Origin: Arbacia lixula
Taxonomy: Eukaryota; Echinodermata; Echinoidea; Arbacioida; Arbaciidae
Length of the DNA stretch: 64,000 bases
Reading direction: 5' to 3'
Assembly (NCBI GenBank): GCA_963669155.1
Contig: OZ022576.1
Span: forward strand, 3,887,822-3,951,821
The notes under the pieces are model-generated. The model saw only the letters and a program-made list of their open reading frames with translations. It did no database searches and was not told the origin of the DNA. The position numbers and the translations under genes are program-made. Every line of letters starts with the position of its first letter. Within the stretch, counting starts at the first letter, position 1. This document shows positions 12,197 through 24,420 of this stretch, piece after piece.

Positions 12197-15100
12197 CTAC
12201 TTCTCTTCCTCCTCCTCTTCATCCTCTTCGTCATCATCAGATTCTGGAGGATAAAAACACACGAACAAAACCAAGATGAGCAAAGCACAACATCTAAAAA
12301 GATTGGATAAATAAATATACATATAACAACCAGTCCAAATTTTAAAGATCTATTTGCAAAGGCGCTTTGTAAGTCTGATGTCAGGAAACGAATGTGATGA
12401 ACTATGTTTTTCATGATACCCGATCAGGGGAAAAAATACACTGGGACTCAGGGCGATTTCGCCCCCAAAATGCTTAAAAGAGCCCTGGGTAAAATGTTAA
12501 AAGAGCCCCCCAAATTCCCATAGACACAATGTAAAATTGTAGCCAAATCAGTCAATGTGCTAAAAAAGTACCCCTTGAAAATTTCTATTTTTCCCCCAGT
12601 ACCCTCTTCGCATAAACTTTTATTTGTCTGTGTTTTTTTGCAAAATATTCACTCCACTTACTGCCACGCAATCAGAGCATCACAGAAGGTTCCTACTCAG
12701 TATATACGCCCCCAACCAACCAAAGAGGCTAAGTGCCCTCAGGAGCTTACCTTCCTCGGCAGTGTTGAGCCAGTCCACAAACTTCTTCATTTGTTCGTTG
12801 AAATGAGTCTTCCCTTTGGGGTTTTCATTGCCTTTGTACCACTTCAGGATCTCATCTTCAGACAAAACATCAGCTGGAAAAACAAAAACAAACCCAATAC
12901 TTTGAATATTTCTAAAACTTGATTCTTTCCTAAAAGATCAAAGAAAAGTTCAAACGACTGTAATTGTTCATTTCCCCATAAGTTCACTTGTTAAAAATGT
13001 GATATTAAAAAATCCTGGAAAAAAAAAGTCATTAATGATGGTATCCATATTTTCATAAAAAGTAGTTGAATCAATTATCTTTACCTCATGAAAATTTAAC
13101 AGGCCAAACAAAGCCTGAAAGCCTGAAACCAAATCTATCAGCCAATCTGCTGAAAATACATGTATCAGGTGCTTGTGGGACTTGATAATGTCCTAATAAA
13201 GGTAATCAGGGTCTAACACATGGTCACACAAGAGACAAGGGAGCTAATCTTGAGACCCAGAGCAAGGAGAGGGGAGTTAAGACGTCAACATAAAGTGCAC
13301 TTACATTGGTAGAACCATGTGACCATCTTGGTGAACATCTTCCTCATACTCATGTTGGCGTGGCAGTAGTCCTGTAGGTGTGCAAGAAACAAGGAGATAT
13401 ATATCAAATCGGTGTATGGGTATTAGGTGGGACAATGGACTAGAATAGTGTGTAATCTTAGAGTCAATGCAGGCAAAACCCATTGCAATTTGGTGAAACA
13501 TTTATTAAAATATCATGTTAAGTAGATTTCACACATACAACTCAAAAGCATGGCTTAGATACAAGCAGGCGTCTTGTACACACAGGTACCCAAAATAGAA
13601 CCCTAAACTCTTCAAATCTGGGATTGAAATACACAAAAACCCTAAAGAGGACATCCAGACCCACTTTGGAAAAAGTTAGTGTGGAGCCCTCTATAACGCA
13701 TTATGCCATCGGTCATTTTGTGGCGAGTAATACAGAATCAGCAAAAATAAAAGAAGTACATACCTGCATCTTCAGCAACAACTCGGCTTCAGTGCGATTG
13801 TTGTTGACCAACGTCTTGAAAAGCGGCATGTATTTCTAGCAGAGAAATGAGAAGCATGACATTTGTTATGACATAAATTTTACAATCCATCAAAACAACT
13901 TTGGAACAGTGAGAAATTAAATATCACTTTATGCCATAAAAACTGATTTGGATTACAGGCAAAATTGACTATGAGGGAATGCAAACATATCAACAATATT
14001 CAAAGCTCTTTAATTGAATGGCCTTGAAATAAGTCTAGTAAACCCACTACAGAGAGTTTATAGTACACTCTTTGATTAAAAGTTGAATTGCCCATGAAGG
14101 CTTAGAGTATATCCATGGGAAAAGGCTAATCACGGAGGATTTTGTAGGGGGAAAAAATGTGTTTTAAACACCAGTAGTATGGTTAGTGTTAACTGGAAAC
14201 GTATTCAGAAGAACTGTGCTCTTATTTTGTAATGATAAACAATAACTTCATGCAACAGTGAAAAAACTGTCACATTCGAATAGAATGGAATGGTATGGAA
14301 TGATCACTGCACTCCTCCAGTGAGCATATCACATTGTCTTAAGGCTCTTAAGACTCTGAAGTCATTAATACAGTCACAAAATTACCAGCTTACCTTCAAG
14401 CACCTTCCAACTTGCTCTGGGACCAGGTCTTCTTTCTTGGACCACTCAGTGGCATTCATCACTGCCTTCCATAGCTGCACACAGACAAAATAGACAAATA
14501 CGTCAGTCCCACTGTAACATTTATCTCTTACGATTTTTCTGGAATTGGAAAATAATCTTTAAGCATACACCCAGTATAAAAGATAGCATGCTTTATCCGG
14601 TAAATGGATGTACAACAAGTCAGAAAGGAATCATGGAATCAAAGAGATTTGTCCATGCATCTACTGTTTACCGAACAGTGACCACCAGGCTATTTCATAG
14701 ATATATCAAAGAAACAAATACTATTCATTCTGACTCAAAACAGGAATGGTATTTTTCAAAATTTCTTCCAAGCAACTAAACCTTTGCAATGCACTTCAGC
14801 CCATTTAAAGTGTTGTTTTAGCATACTTACTACACCGATGACCTCTTTCCCTGTAAATCCATTTTTCTTCATGGTCTCGACGATAGTGCTTTCCATCTGA
14901 AGAAAAACAAAATACAACAATCATTAAGAAATTGCACAATCAGTAGGTTTTTCAAATAATTTCGGTTTAATCAAGCAAATCTTTTAAGAACTATAAAGAT
15001 TTTCACATCTGGATATTTTTCATTTGCTAATTTAAAAAAAAATCTATTCACTTATTCAAATACTAGTGGGACATCAATCATGGGACGTGCTCACTGTGTA

Positions 15101-18100
15101 CAATATTGGGTAACAACAGTGTTTTTTTAACACTGTTTCACTGTGATTAAAACTCAACACTAATATTCACATATAAGGTGGTTCGTGAACCACGAGTCTC
15201 GTCTGATTCCGCAATTGATAAACAGTGCTAATTTTTTTTTTCAAACATTTTTTTTCAAACCTTTTGACCCTAGATGACCTTTGACCCCATCAGCCTCATG
15301 AAAAGACAGATGTGGTATTACCCAAGGATCATTTGTACCAAGTGTGATCACAATTGATCCAGAAATAAAGAAATGAAAGCAAGTCAAATGAAAACTTTGA
15401 GAGAAAAAATGATGCACATGGCCTCATATCATTAGACCTTTTGACCCCTAGATGACCTCTGACCCCATCATCCTCATGAAGACACATGTGGTATTACCCA
15501 AAGATCATTTGTACCAGTGTGATCACAATTGATGCAGAAATAAAGAAATGAGAGCAAGTCAAACAAAAACTTTGAGAGAAAAAATGATGCACACGAACTC
15601 GTATCATTTCACCTTTTGACCCCTAGATGACCTTTGACCCCATCATCCTCATGAAGACACATGTTGTATTACCCTAGGAAATTTGTACCAAGTGTTATCA
15701 CAATTGATGAAGAAATAAAGAAATTAGAGCAAGTCAAACGAAAACTTTGAGAAATATGAAGCACATGGCCTCATATCATTTGACCTTTGACCCCATCATC
15801 CATGTGGTATGTGGTATTACCCAAGGATCATTTGTACCAAGTTTGATCACGATTGATCCAGAAGTAAAGAAATAAGAGCAAGTTAAAGAAAAACTTGCAC
15901 ATTTTTGTAACAGACCAACAGACCAACAGACTAACAGACTAACAGGAAAAGTGATCACTAGGTCTTTACCGGACTCCGTTCAGGCGAGACAATAAAATGA
16001 TATTTAACACAAAAATTAACTACATTGATTTGGCACGGTATGAACATTATGTGCAACATATTTGGCACAAAAAATATCAAATAAATTTGTGTCTGAATAT
16101 CACAATAGGGCATGTCAATCAAACCTCTCTGTGCCAACAAGTGTTTTGAACTACATACGGAACCAATCGCGCCAAGAACCCTGGGTATAAAACTTAGATC
16201 TCTTTATTGGAAAAGATACAATACGTACATCTTTAATGTCCCCACCATCTTGGACGAGCTCATTCAGTTCCTTGTAGAGCTCTTTCTTGCTTTCTGCATG
16301 AGCTCGTGCGCGCTGGACAGTTTGACAGGGAGAAGTAGGAAAGAAAAATGTATGTTACGCAACAACAATTACTTTAGCGTTATTCACATATCACTTGTAC
16401 GCTGTTCTTCAAACTTGATCAGATTAAATCAGTTATTCACGTACATCTTCTCATCCATCGATGATGTCAATGAAGGAAATGCATCATTTCAAGTTTGAAC
16501 CTGCTTAGATAAAATAAGAAAATCCAGCACAATATCATATGCACTATTGTCTAACATCATTACTAACTAACTAGTATTCACAGCATCTACACAGTACCTC
16601 ATTGAAGGACTGTTCCATACATCTCAACAATTTAAAAATTCCTGTTCTCTAAGACAAACCATATCATTGTGTTCCTGGCCACTTTGCAGTTTACCATGCA
16701 GACAAAACATACAAACATTTTAGGTGTGTTTAATAATTGTTTGTAAGCATGTAAAATACAGGGTTTTAGATATCTAAGTAAAACACATAGATCCTAAGAC
16801 CATTCAACATGTAATCATTACATACATAACCAATGTAGGATTACATGATTTCAAGTACAATATTTACAATGTTCATAAGATCTTGAAAATGTAAACGTTT
16901 ATCCAAGAAACATTAAATCTCCAAGTGTCTATAACTTCTTTACACCTAGAAACCCATTCCATAAATTCCAACATTCATACAAAAAATTGATTACAGCGGC
17001 TGAATATTTTGAACTCAGCTTTAGGATGAATATGGCTTTCATAACGAAATCACTTCATAATCACACATCCTACAGATTTAGATATTGCTCCCTTTCAGAA
17101 GTTCAGATGCAGTTCAGCTGACAACATGAGAGAGTTGTGCTAGAATCACAGACTGTACCTGGTAGTTGGCAAAGTCAGTCAGGCCTGCCTCAGTGAAAGT
17201 GTGTTCAAAGTTGGCTTCGCTTCTCTTTGACACTGGCATCAGTTCCTACAAAATGACAGAGATAGTACATTCTCAATACAATTCTCAATACTACATTCCT
17301 CAGAACATTTACAAAATAAATATGCTTGAAGAATACTGATATCATATATGTCCTGTTAGTACTGAAAGAACATTTCTTTCATTAGTATTTTGAATGTAAA
17401 AATGTGCGTTAATTGCATTCCAGTATACTTCCCATTCATCATTTTTAGTTAACTTGTTCAAACATGATCAGATTAAATCAGTCAAAGATGTCCAGAAAGA
17501 AAATGCATCATTTCCAGTTTGAACATGCTTAGATGAAATACACATTCAAGCAGAAGTTATCTTGACTTGTTGGGTCAGTTGTCATATTTACAGACCTATC
17601 TTGCCATACTTCCAGACATATCTTGGAGTCGCTATCATGTCAAGCATAGCCGGAAGGGTCAAATGAGGCCAATGAAATTATGGTGTATTATGTTTAGGCA
17701 TCACATAAATAATGTCACCAAATCCTATACAAAGATAGTAATATTATTCTGCAATTGTATCTTACTGCACTCCTTAAATCTCTAAAATATTTTACAGAGC
17801 TGTATTGATAAAGCACTACATAGGAAACAATTGTTATTATCATCGTGTTACAGCACAAAGAGTCAACGCTTAAACTAGTGTGGTCCAACTTACCAGCAGC
17901 TTGTTGTCCAGCTGTGCCTTGCTCAGAACAGAGGCAATACTGTTCAGGTCTCGTCCCTTCAGCCACATGCCAAACATATCGATAGCGAACTGTAAGGCAA
18001 TGCCTGCAGAGAGGATAAACAGAGAGAAAGAGATATTAGTTTGCAAAAGAGAGAAGAAAAAAAATATGTATCAAATATCAATGTGTTTAACCTGACGAGT

Positions 18101-21100
18101 CACTGGTGTTTATGTTTAAGCACTCTTCAATGACTTAGAAGCATGAAGTAGATTTTAAGTTGTTTAATTTATATTCCATATGAGTGTACTGTTATCCATT
18201 TTTTCACTAACATCCTTCATTGGTAACATTACTTACCAACGCATTGGTCCAAATGATATCTCAAATACAGGTCAAAATATCATAGAGCTACAAGAAACGC
18301 ATCAATGACATTTTTGAATGAACATGCTTCCATTTTCACCCAAAGCCTAGGAGAGTGACGAATATTGTCTGAAATGTAACAAGGCTAACCAGAGAATTGT
18401 CCTCCTGTGACATATACAGCAGAATGGAAAGCATGGTTCAGTGTGTTATTTTCATAAGGCTTGATACCTAGACCCCACCCCACCTTCCCCTTCTTTGCCC
18501 CCTTCTTTGCCCCCTTCTTCAAGCTATTGACACCCCATGCCGCCATGCCTACACCAAATTCCATACACACACACACCCATACACACACACACACACCTTT
18601 CCACCATTTTCGGGAGCTACTTTTTGAGCACATTGGCCGATTTGTCTACAATTGTACACTGTGTCTACGGGAAGTTTAGAAGTTTTTAACATTTTCCAGG
18701 GCTCTATTAAGCATTTCGGGAGCAATATCGCCCCCAACCCCTGTGTATTTTTTCCCTGGGACAAGGTGGTCATTGTAGAGGCTGAAATTCCCAACACACA
18801 TACACAAATACACACATGCAAACACACAAATAATCACACTCACACAAACAAAAACACACACACACAAACACACACATGACTCACCATCCTTGACGAGGTG
18901 GTCATTGTAGAGGCTGACTAGGACCTTGGCATCCACCATGTTTTTGGTAAGGAGGATGCCAGTAATCATGGCTACCTTCTTGCGCTCGATCTCAGTAAAG
19001 CCCTTGAGGAACAGCAGGATCTGTGACAGGAAGAAGCCAGCAAAAATCCCACAAGTGAATTGTGTGTATGAGCACTGAAACTCTTCAAATGCCGGCATTG
19101 TATTTTGGCACCAGGAATGCTTATCAGTCCTAAAGCGTATCTTTCCTGGAAGAGTAGAGTCAAACAAAGCCAAAAAATGCAATCGACTGGAAATATGATA
19201 CTGGTTGCTCTGCAATTGTCAAAGCAATTTGTTCAATCTGCAGACATCACCATTTTGCAAGTTAAAACAACTTGCCTTTAAAATGTTAAGGCTGGAAGAC
19301 ACCTTAAGCCCAAACGAACATGGCAGGATCCAAAAAATCCTTAAAAATACATTTGTGCTTTTTATTAAAGAGTGACATTCATCAGAATACATGTTTCTAC
19401 ATAATCATATCTTCACAAGATATTCATCACGTGTCACATGTACAGTTGCTTATATTCATGTTGTTGTTTTTCACATGAAACAAAAACACTTAAAATCAAT
19501 AAATTTTCACATTCAACAGTCTTTCTTCTCCTGAGCTGATTTTCTCACCTTGAGGAGTTCATCTTGAAGTTTCTTCTCGAGGTATTTGTAACGTCTAGTC
19601 AAACGGCTGAATACCTGAATACAGAGGGAAACAAAAGAGACTGGATTAGACCTCACACAATATAGATAGCATTCTTATAAAACAATCCCAACTTACATAT
19701 TAGCTAGATTCATCAAGCTTTTAAGGAAAAGTATACATACACAACCACTGAATATCATGAGAGGTTTTCCAGAAGAAACCTGTTTTGACATGACACTTTG
19801 GTATTACAGATTTAGAATTCAAGACATTATATAACACATCCTTTATGTGAGGCTAATTTAAAGCCAGAATGACAACATTTTAGACTATTGATCTCAAATC
19901 TACAGCTCATCACAAACTGTAATTTGATAAATCCAAGCAAAAGAGCATTAAGCTTGTGTAAAGCTAAAAGTAGAAGGGGTCAAAAGTAAAATCACAATAC
20001 CAAATCAACCTACCTCACCAAAACTTTGCATTGCCTCAACATTGTCTTCGGTGGTAAACACGCAGACGTCGCTGCGGCAAACCTTGGTCTTGTCTGAATC
20101 CTCTACAACAGAGCCTCCAGGGGCTGTCAAAAAAATACAGCAGTACACATATACATTTGTTTTACAAAAGTTCAAATATTTATAAATGAGTAATCCAAAG
20201 TACAATTTTAAATCAGATTTGAACACCTTTTGAAATGTATCAACAGGGTGTATGTATAAAGTATAAATGTATAAAGCAGCTGATAGAATTAAATCCTGAC
20301 CAAAACTGATAATTTGAAAACAATCAGTCATAAGCAGATTGCAGAATGGAAGTTATACCCATCATGCAGAAGATATAGTTAGGTCCTGATCACAATTGCT
20401 TTTCATCAAAACTACGAAATACAGAAATCATGGCAGGATGAAATTAATTTCTGAACAAACCAAGATATATGCAACAAAATTGAATGTCTTGTACCATTAC
20501 AAGAAAACATTGCTACAGAAAATAAAGCAGCAATTGACCAATTCTGTTCTAGAAGCAAAGAACAAAACTTAAAGCCAAGCAGAAGGAACGTACCCAAAAT
20601 ACCACCAGCAAAAAGAATGTCAAGAAGAGTTTCAGCATACAGCCGGTAGTTCAACTTAGAGCCAGCGCCATCCAAGAATTTGGAAACTTGTTCCAAATCT
20701 GTCCCAGCGTCGTTAAGTCCTTGCAGGATACTATCACGGAACCCAGTTGGGTCGTATTTCTCTTTTTCATCTAAAAAGATGGATATAAAGTAAGAAATTA
20801 ATCAACATAAGTTTCATTTATACCCATTAATATCATAATCCTTGGAGGGTGGACTTGACTACCTACAGTTCAAAAGGAATTCAAATTGGTAATGATTTTG
20901 TTCAATCACATTTTGTTTTACCCATGACGACTTCATACTTTTTACTCTATAGCTATAACCATCTCAATATTTTAATAAAAAAATAATTTTAATGTGATTC
21001 AATTTTAGTAATCAAAACAATTGCTCCAATTTCTGTGATTCTACAAAAAGCTTGCAAATGATTGCCATCATTTATTTGGCCACGGTGGCCAGTACTGATA

Positions 21101-22913
21101 TATACTGTAAATACAAAACAAAGTAAACACAAGGCATTAGCAATATTGTGTCTCGCCCACTAGCGAAAATAACCAGAAATATCGCGATCTCCGTTGCTAC
21201 GCAAAAGAAAACTGAAACAAACAAATAAGCAACTTTAAACAGACAACATCAAAATCAGGTGCAAAATAGTGACTTTGAATAAATTTGCATAAATGTGCAT
21301 GAGTAATGTTTGCCTAAATCTACATCAGTAATGCTCACACATGCTCACACAATTCTGTGCACAAGTTAGGAAGCCTTCACCAAGAGTCTTGCAAGTAAAC
21401 TTTAATGTATGACCTCAAATGACCTTTGACCTTATCATGTGACCTCTTACAGCACAATAACATGCAGGTGCCCCCAGTGCATCCATCATCCAAGTTTGAT
21501 TGCCATTGTAGCAACATGTGATGAGTTATGTGTGATAAGAGAGTCTTGCAAGTAAACTTTAACGTATGACCTCAAATGACCTTTGACCTTATCCTGTGAC
21601 CTCCAACGGTACCATAACATGTAGGTACCCCCAGTGCATCTATGACCCAAGTTAGGTTGTAATCCAAGCAACCCATGTGAAGTTATTTGTCAAAAGAGAG
21701 TCTTGCAGGTAAACTTTAACGTATGACCTCAAATGACCTTTGACCTTATCCTGTGACCTCCAACGGTACCATAACATGTAGGTACCCCCAGTGCATCTAT
21801 GACCCAAGTTAGGTTGTAATCCAAGCAACCCATGTGAAGTTATTTGTCAAAAGAGAGTCTTGCAGGTAAACTTTAACATATGACCTCAAATGACCTTTGA
21901 CCTTATCCTGTGACCTCCAACGCCACCATAACATGAAGGTACCCCCAGTGCATCTATGACCCAAGTTAGGTTGTAATCCAAGCAACCCATGTGAAGTTAT
22001 TTGTCAAAAGAGAGTCTTGCAGGTAAACTTTAACGTATGACCTCAAATGACCTTTGACCTTATCCTGTGACCTCCAACAGCACCATAACATGAAGGTACC
22101 CCCAGTGCATCTATGACCCAAGTTAGGTTGTAATCCAAGCAATCTATGTGAAGTTATTTGTCAAAAGAGAGTCTTGCAGGTAAACTTTAACGTATGACCT
22201 CAAATGACCTTTGACCTTATCCTGTGACCTCCGACGCCACCATAACATGAAGGTACCCCCAGTGCATCTATGACCCAAGTTAGGTTGTAATCCAAGCAAC
22301 CTATGTGAAGTTATTTGTCAAAAGAGAGTCTTGCAGGTAAACTTTAACGTATGACCTCAAATGACCTTTGACCTTATCCTGTGACCTCCGACGCCACCAT
22401 AACATGAAGGTACCCCCAGTGCATCTATTACCCAAGTTAGGTTGTAATCCAAGCAACCCATGTGAAGTTATGGATCATAAGAGAGTCTTGCAGGTAAACT
22501 TTAACATTTGTGACGGACGACGGACGACGGACGACGGACGACGGACGGACGACGGACGACGGACGGACGACGGACGGACGACGGACGGACGACGGACGGA
22601 CGACGGACGGACGCCATTTGGATCCCTTAGTCTCGCCTTCACCTCCGGTGGGCGAGACAAAAAGTGAAATTGGAAACTGAACATCAAAGTTAAAGTGGCC
22701 AAAAAAATAAATATCTGGCAGGCTGCTTAGAAAGCAAGCGCTGTCTACAAAAGGCAAATGGTCAATTCAAATTTCATGGGTTTATTTTACTCCTGCAATT
22801 TAGATTATCACTTGTTCCTTTTCAAAAACAAATCACAACCAATTGAACTCACCCCTCTTTCGGGTCCTAGTTCGCTGGCCCGTGAGCGTAGGCTTTTGCT
22901 CCTTTTGACTCAT
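12197..22913 (-). CDS. BZW1: BZW1/BZW2 homologue, eIF5-mimic protein (5MP)
   Basis: Fourteen minus-strand coding exons, in transcript order: 22853-22913, 20594-20770, 20014-20123, 19549-19614, 18885-19020, 17894-18003, 17159-17245, 16229-16312, 14831-14896, 14394-14474, 13764-13835, 13305-13371, 12751-12873, 12197-12243. All phases close, giving 428 residues (vertebrate paralogues have 419). The N-terminus has the family signature [20 protein letters not shown]. Then come the HEAT-like core ([24 protein letters not shown]) and a C-terminal W2/eIF5C domain (roughly 250-415) with DEILKWYKG and [17 protein letters not shown], ending in an acidic tail. BZW proteins mimic eIF5, bind eIF2 and eIF3 through W2, and tune start-codon selection in the cytosol (family knowledge); the bZIP in the name is a misnomer. 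Invertebrates usually carry one copy, so BZW1 versus BZW2 is not decidable here. Confidence 0.96.
12427..12502. repeat. Dispersed repeat, copy A (BZW intron 13)
   Basis: About 75 bases that reappear in reverse orientation at 18684-18757 in intron 5 of the same gene. Shared blocks include gggaaaaaatacac, the core cgatttcgccccc (cgatattgctccc in the other copy) and aaaatgttaaaa. There is no coding capacity. It is probably a fragment of an interspersed element. Confidence 0.65.
15196..15990. mobile_element. TIR element with four tandem units of about 175 bp (BZW intron 8)
   Basis: The ends are inverted repeats: gtctcgtctga at 15196-15206 and tcaggcgagac at 15980-15990 (10 of 11 bases pair). Inside are four head-to-tail units marked by tgacctttgaccccatc-like blocks starting at 15275, 15453, 15628 and 15781; the last spacing is shorter. 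Just before the right end is a short (acagacca)n tract. No protein is encoded. The architecture matches the element at 21149-22659 (TIR core GTCTCGCC, internal array, microsatellite near the right end), so the two probably belong to one non-autonomous family. Confidence 0.75.
18564..18597. repeat. (CA)n microsatellite
   Basis: A nearly pure cacaca run in BZW intron 5, broken by single substitutions. Confidence 0.9.
18684..18757. repeat. Dispersed repeat, copy B (inverted relative to 12427-12502)
   Basis: The reverse complement aligns with 12427-12502, with a few mismatches and small gaps. It begins ttttaacattttcca and ends ctgtgtattttttccc. It lies in BZW intron 5 next to a copied exon fragment (18764-18785). 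Confidence 0.65.
18764..18785 (-). repeat. 22-bp copy of BZW exon 5 sequence inside intron 5
   Basis: The 22 bases at 18764-18785 are identical to exon 5 bases 18896-18917, which encode the SLYNDHL segment. The two copies flank a CA-rich microsatellite. The copy lacks the exon's donor, so it looks like a local duplication and not an alternative exon. Confidence 0.75.
18793..18875. repeat. CA-rich microsatellite with AAACACA interruptions
   Basis: An imperfect (CA)n tract lying between the exon 5 donor (18883-18884) and the duplicated exon fragment. On the minus strand it keeps one reading frame open through the intron as Cys/Val-rich sequence, which is an artefact of the repeat. Confidence 0.85.
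21149..22659. mobile_element. 1.5-kb TIR element with seven 157-bp tandem units (BZW intron 1)
   Basis: The ends are perfect 12-bp inverted repeats: tgtctcgcccac at 21149-21160 and gtgggcgagaca at 22648-22659. Inside is a tandem array with an exact 157-bp period. Its tgacctttgacct block starts at 21420, 21577, 21734, 21891, 22048, 22205 and 22362. Right of the array is a (GGACGAC)n tract. There is no transposase or other coding capacity, so this is a non-autonomous DNA element. I could not find a clear target-site duplication. Similar ends and layout occur at 15196-15990. Confidence 0.82.
22512..22612. repeat. (GGACGAC/GGACGGAC)n microsatellite
   Basis: About 100 bases of gacgg and gacggac units near the right end of the 21149-22659 element. 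It keeps several frames open on both strands as Arg/Asp/Thr/Pro/Ser-rich repeats that should not be read as protein. Confidence 0.92.
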
Positions 22914-24337
22914 AAAGTATTTCTAAGAAAGAGAAGAGAAATGATCAAAGTACACATCACAAAGTTGAAAAACACATGGAACAACTGAACTTTGTTTTCC
23001 ACTTTTCATCCAAGAGAGGAAATTATTGAGAATAAAAAATGAAACACACATTATAACAATTGAAGCGCCCGTATTCCAGCAGAGTAATGTGACGTTACTT
23101 TACGTGTCACTGCCCTCTGTAAAGGAATCATGGAAGGCAATATTGGCAGCGAGAAAAAAAAATATTTGTAGGGTCTACTTTTAAAGCTTCATGTCATGAA
23201 ATGAAACACCTTGAATGCTTTGCATTTCACCACGTGGGGAAAAAATATTTCTAAACTTTTGATTTCTTTGCAGCAGGCACTTTTCAAGATAGCAGAGTGA
23301 GGGGGGGGGGGGCTAACTCACCTTGACTTAAGTCCTCGCGTAATTTTTTAAGTGTCAAAACAGTAGCCCTGACATATTTTCCATCATGTTCATAAGGTGG
23401 GAAAAACAGAAGCATTCGTCAGCTACTGCTAATATTAACATTGCAAACACTAATTGAAAAAAAGTTGAACTATCCATATTTTCTGTGTATTTTCACACAT
23501 TTTTTTCCCCCCTTTTTTTTCAACTTCCCCGCTAGCAATATCAATAAGTAATGAGTGCTCAATTTTACAGTCAATTTTGATGATTTTTGTGAATCTAACC
23601 ATTTACTATGTCTATGACTATGGGTACACTGATAAAATGTGTTGATTTGAGTTTTTCTTATTTCCTCGTTATGATTTGACACAAAGAACAAAGTCTGCAT
23701 GACTGAACCATGACAGATGGCAGCGACCGAATGTGTACTTGATTGGTCTCGAGTCACAATGAATCATGACACGATACATTACAAATACAATTTTAGACAT
23801 TAAAAGTCATTAGATTTGGGTCAAGAATCTGGTTACTTCATATATTTCCTACACAAACATTGAAAAACAGCAAAACTGTGAGAACCTCAAGAGCACTTCT
23901 AGCATTGCACCACATCATACCAATATCCAACAAATTGTGAACATACAATTAAAATGCATGGCATATCACCACAACACACCAATCTCACACTACTGCACCA
24001 CCAATTATCAAACTGCATGCACAAAGTGCCATGCATGGCATGCGTGCACTGGCCATTGCACGTTGATCTGAAACGTACTATCTCAATCTCGATCCACGTA
24101 CCAACCAATCATGAATGCATTGAACGCACACTGCTTGCAATCACTACCGGTACACGGAACGGCGATAATTCGGGGTGAAGTTTTTTAAATCAGTGTAACA
24201 ATATAACAGTAATTAAAAACAATAAAATACACTTTGAGAATTATAAAGATATATTGACTTAGTGTATTACACTCGAGAAAAATTAACACTTAATTGCAAA
24301 AGTACGAAAAAAATAAACATATTTCAGAGGAACTCAC

Positions 24338-24420
24338 GCCGATCGTCTTTCTTGCAGGAAATCAAGTTGGTGACAATTACATGCACCGGGGGAACCCTTG
24401 CAATGTCTCAGAAGTTGTTA
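24338..24420 (-). other. Candidate non-coding first exon of BZW (left boundary only)
   Basis: The BZW start codon (22911-22913) lies only 9 bases after an acceptor-like sequence on the minus strand (tttcttag then aaatactttATG). An upstream untranslated exon is therefore expected. A good minus-strand donor (cggc|gtgagtt) has its exon edge at 24338. A second candidate donor (tcaag|gtgagtt) lies near 23322. I cannot choose between them; they could be alternative first exons. The right boundary (transcription start) is a guess. Confidence 0.3.

Noticed and set aside
18676..19215. 179-codon minus-strand frame running through BZW exon 5
   Set aside because: It continues into intron through a CA repeat; a clean donor ends the exon at 18885.
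21373..22505. Regular repeats as a CRISPR-like array
   Set aside because: The units are contiguous 157-bp tandem copies without unique spacers, in a eukaryotic intron.
22437..22757. Open frames on both strands rich in Arg/Pro/Ser/Asp
   Set aside because: Produced by the (GGACGAC)n microsatellite.
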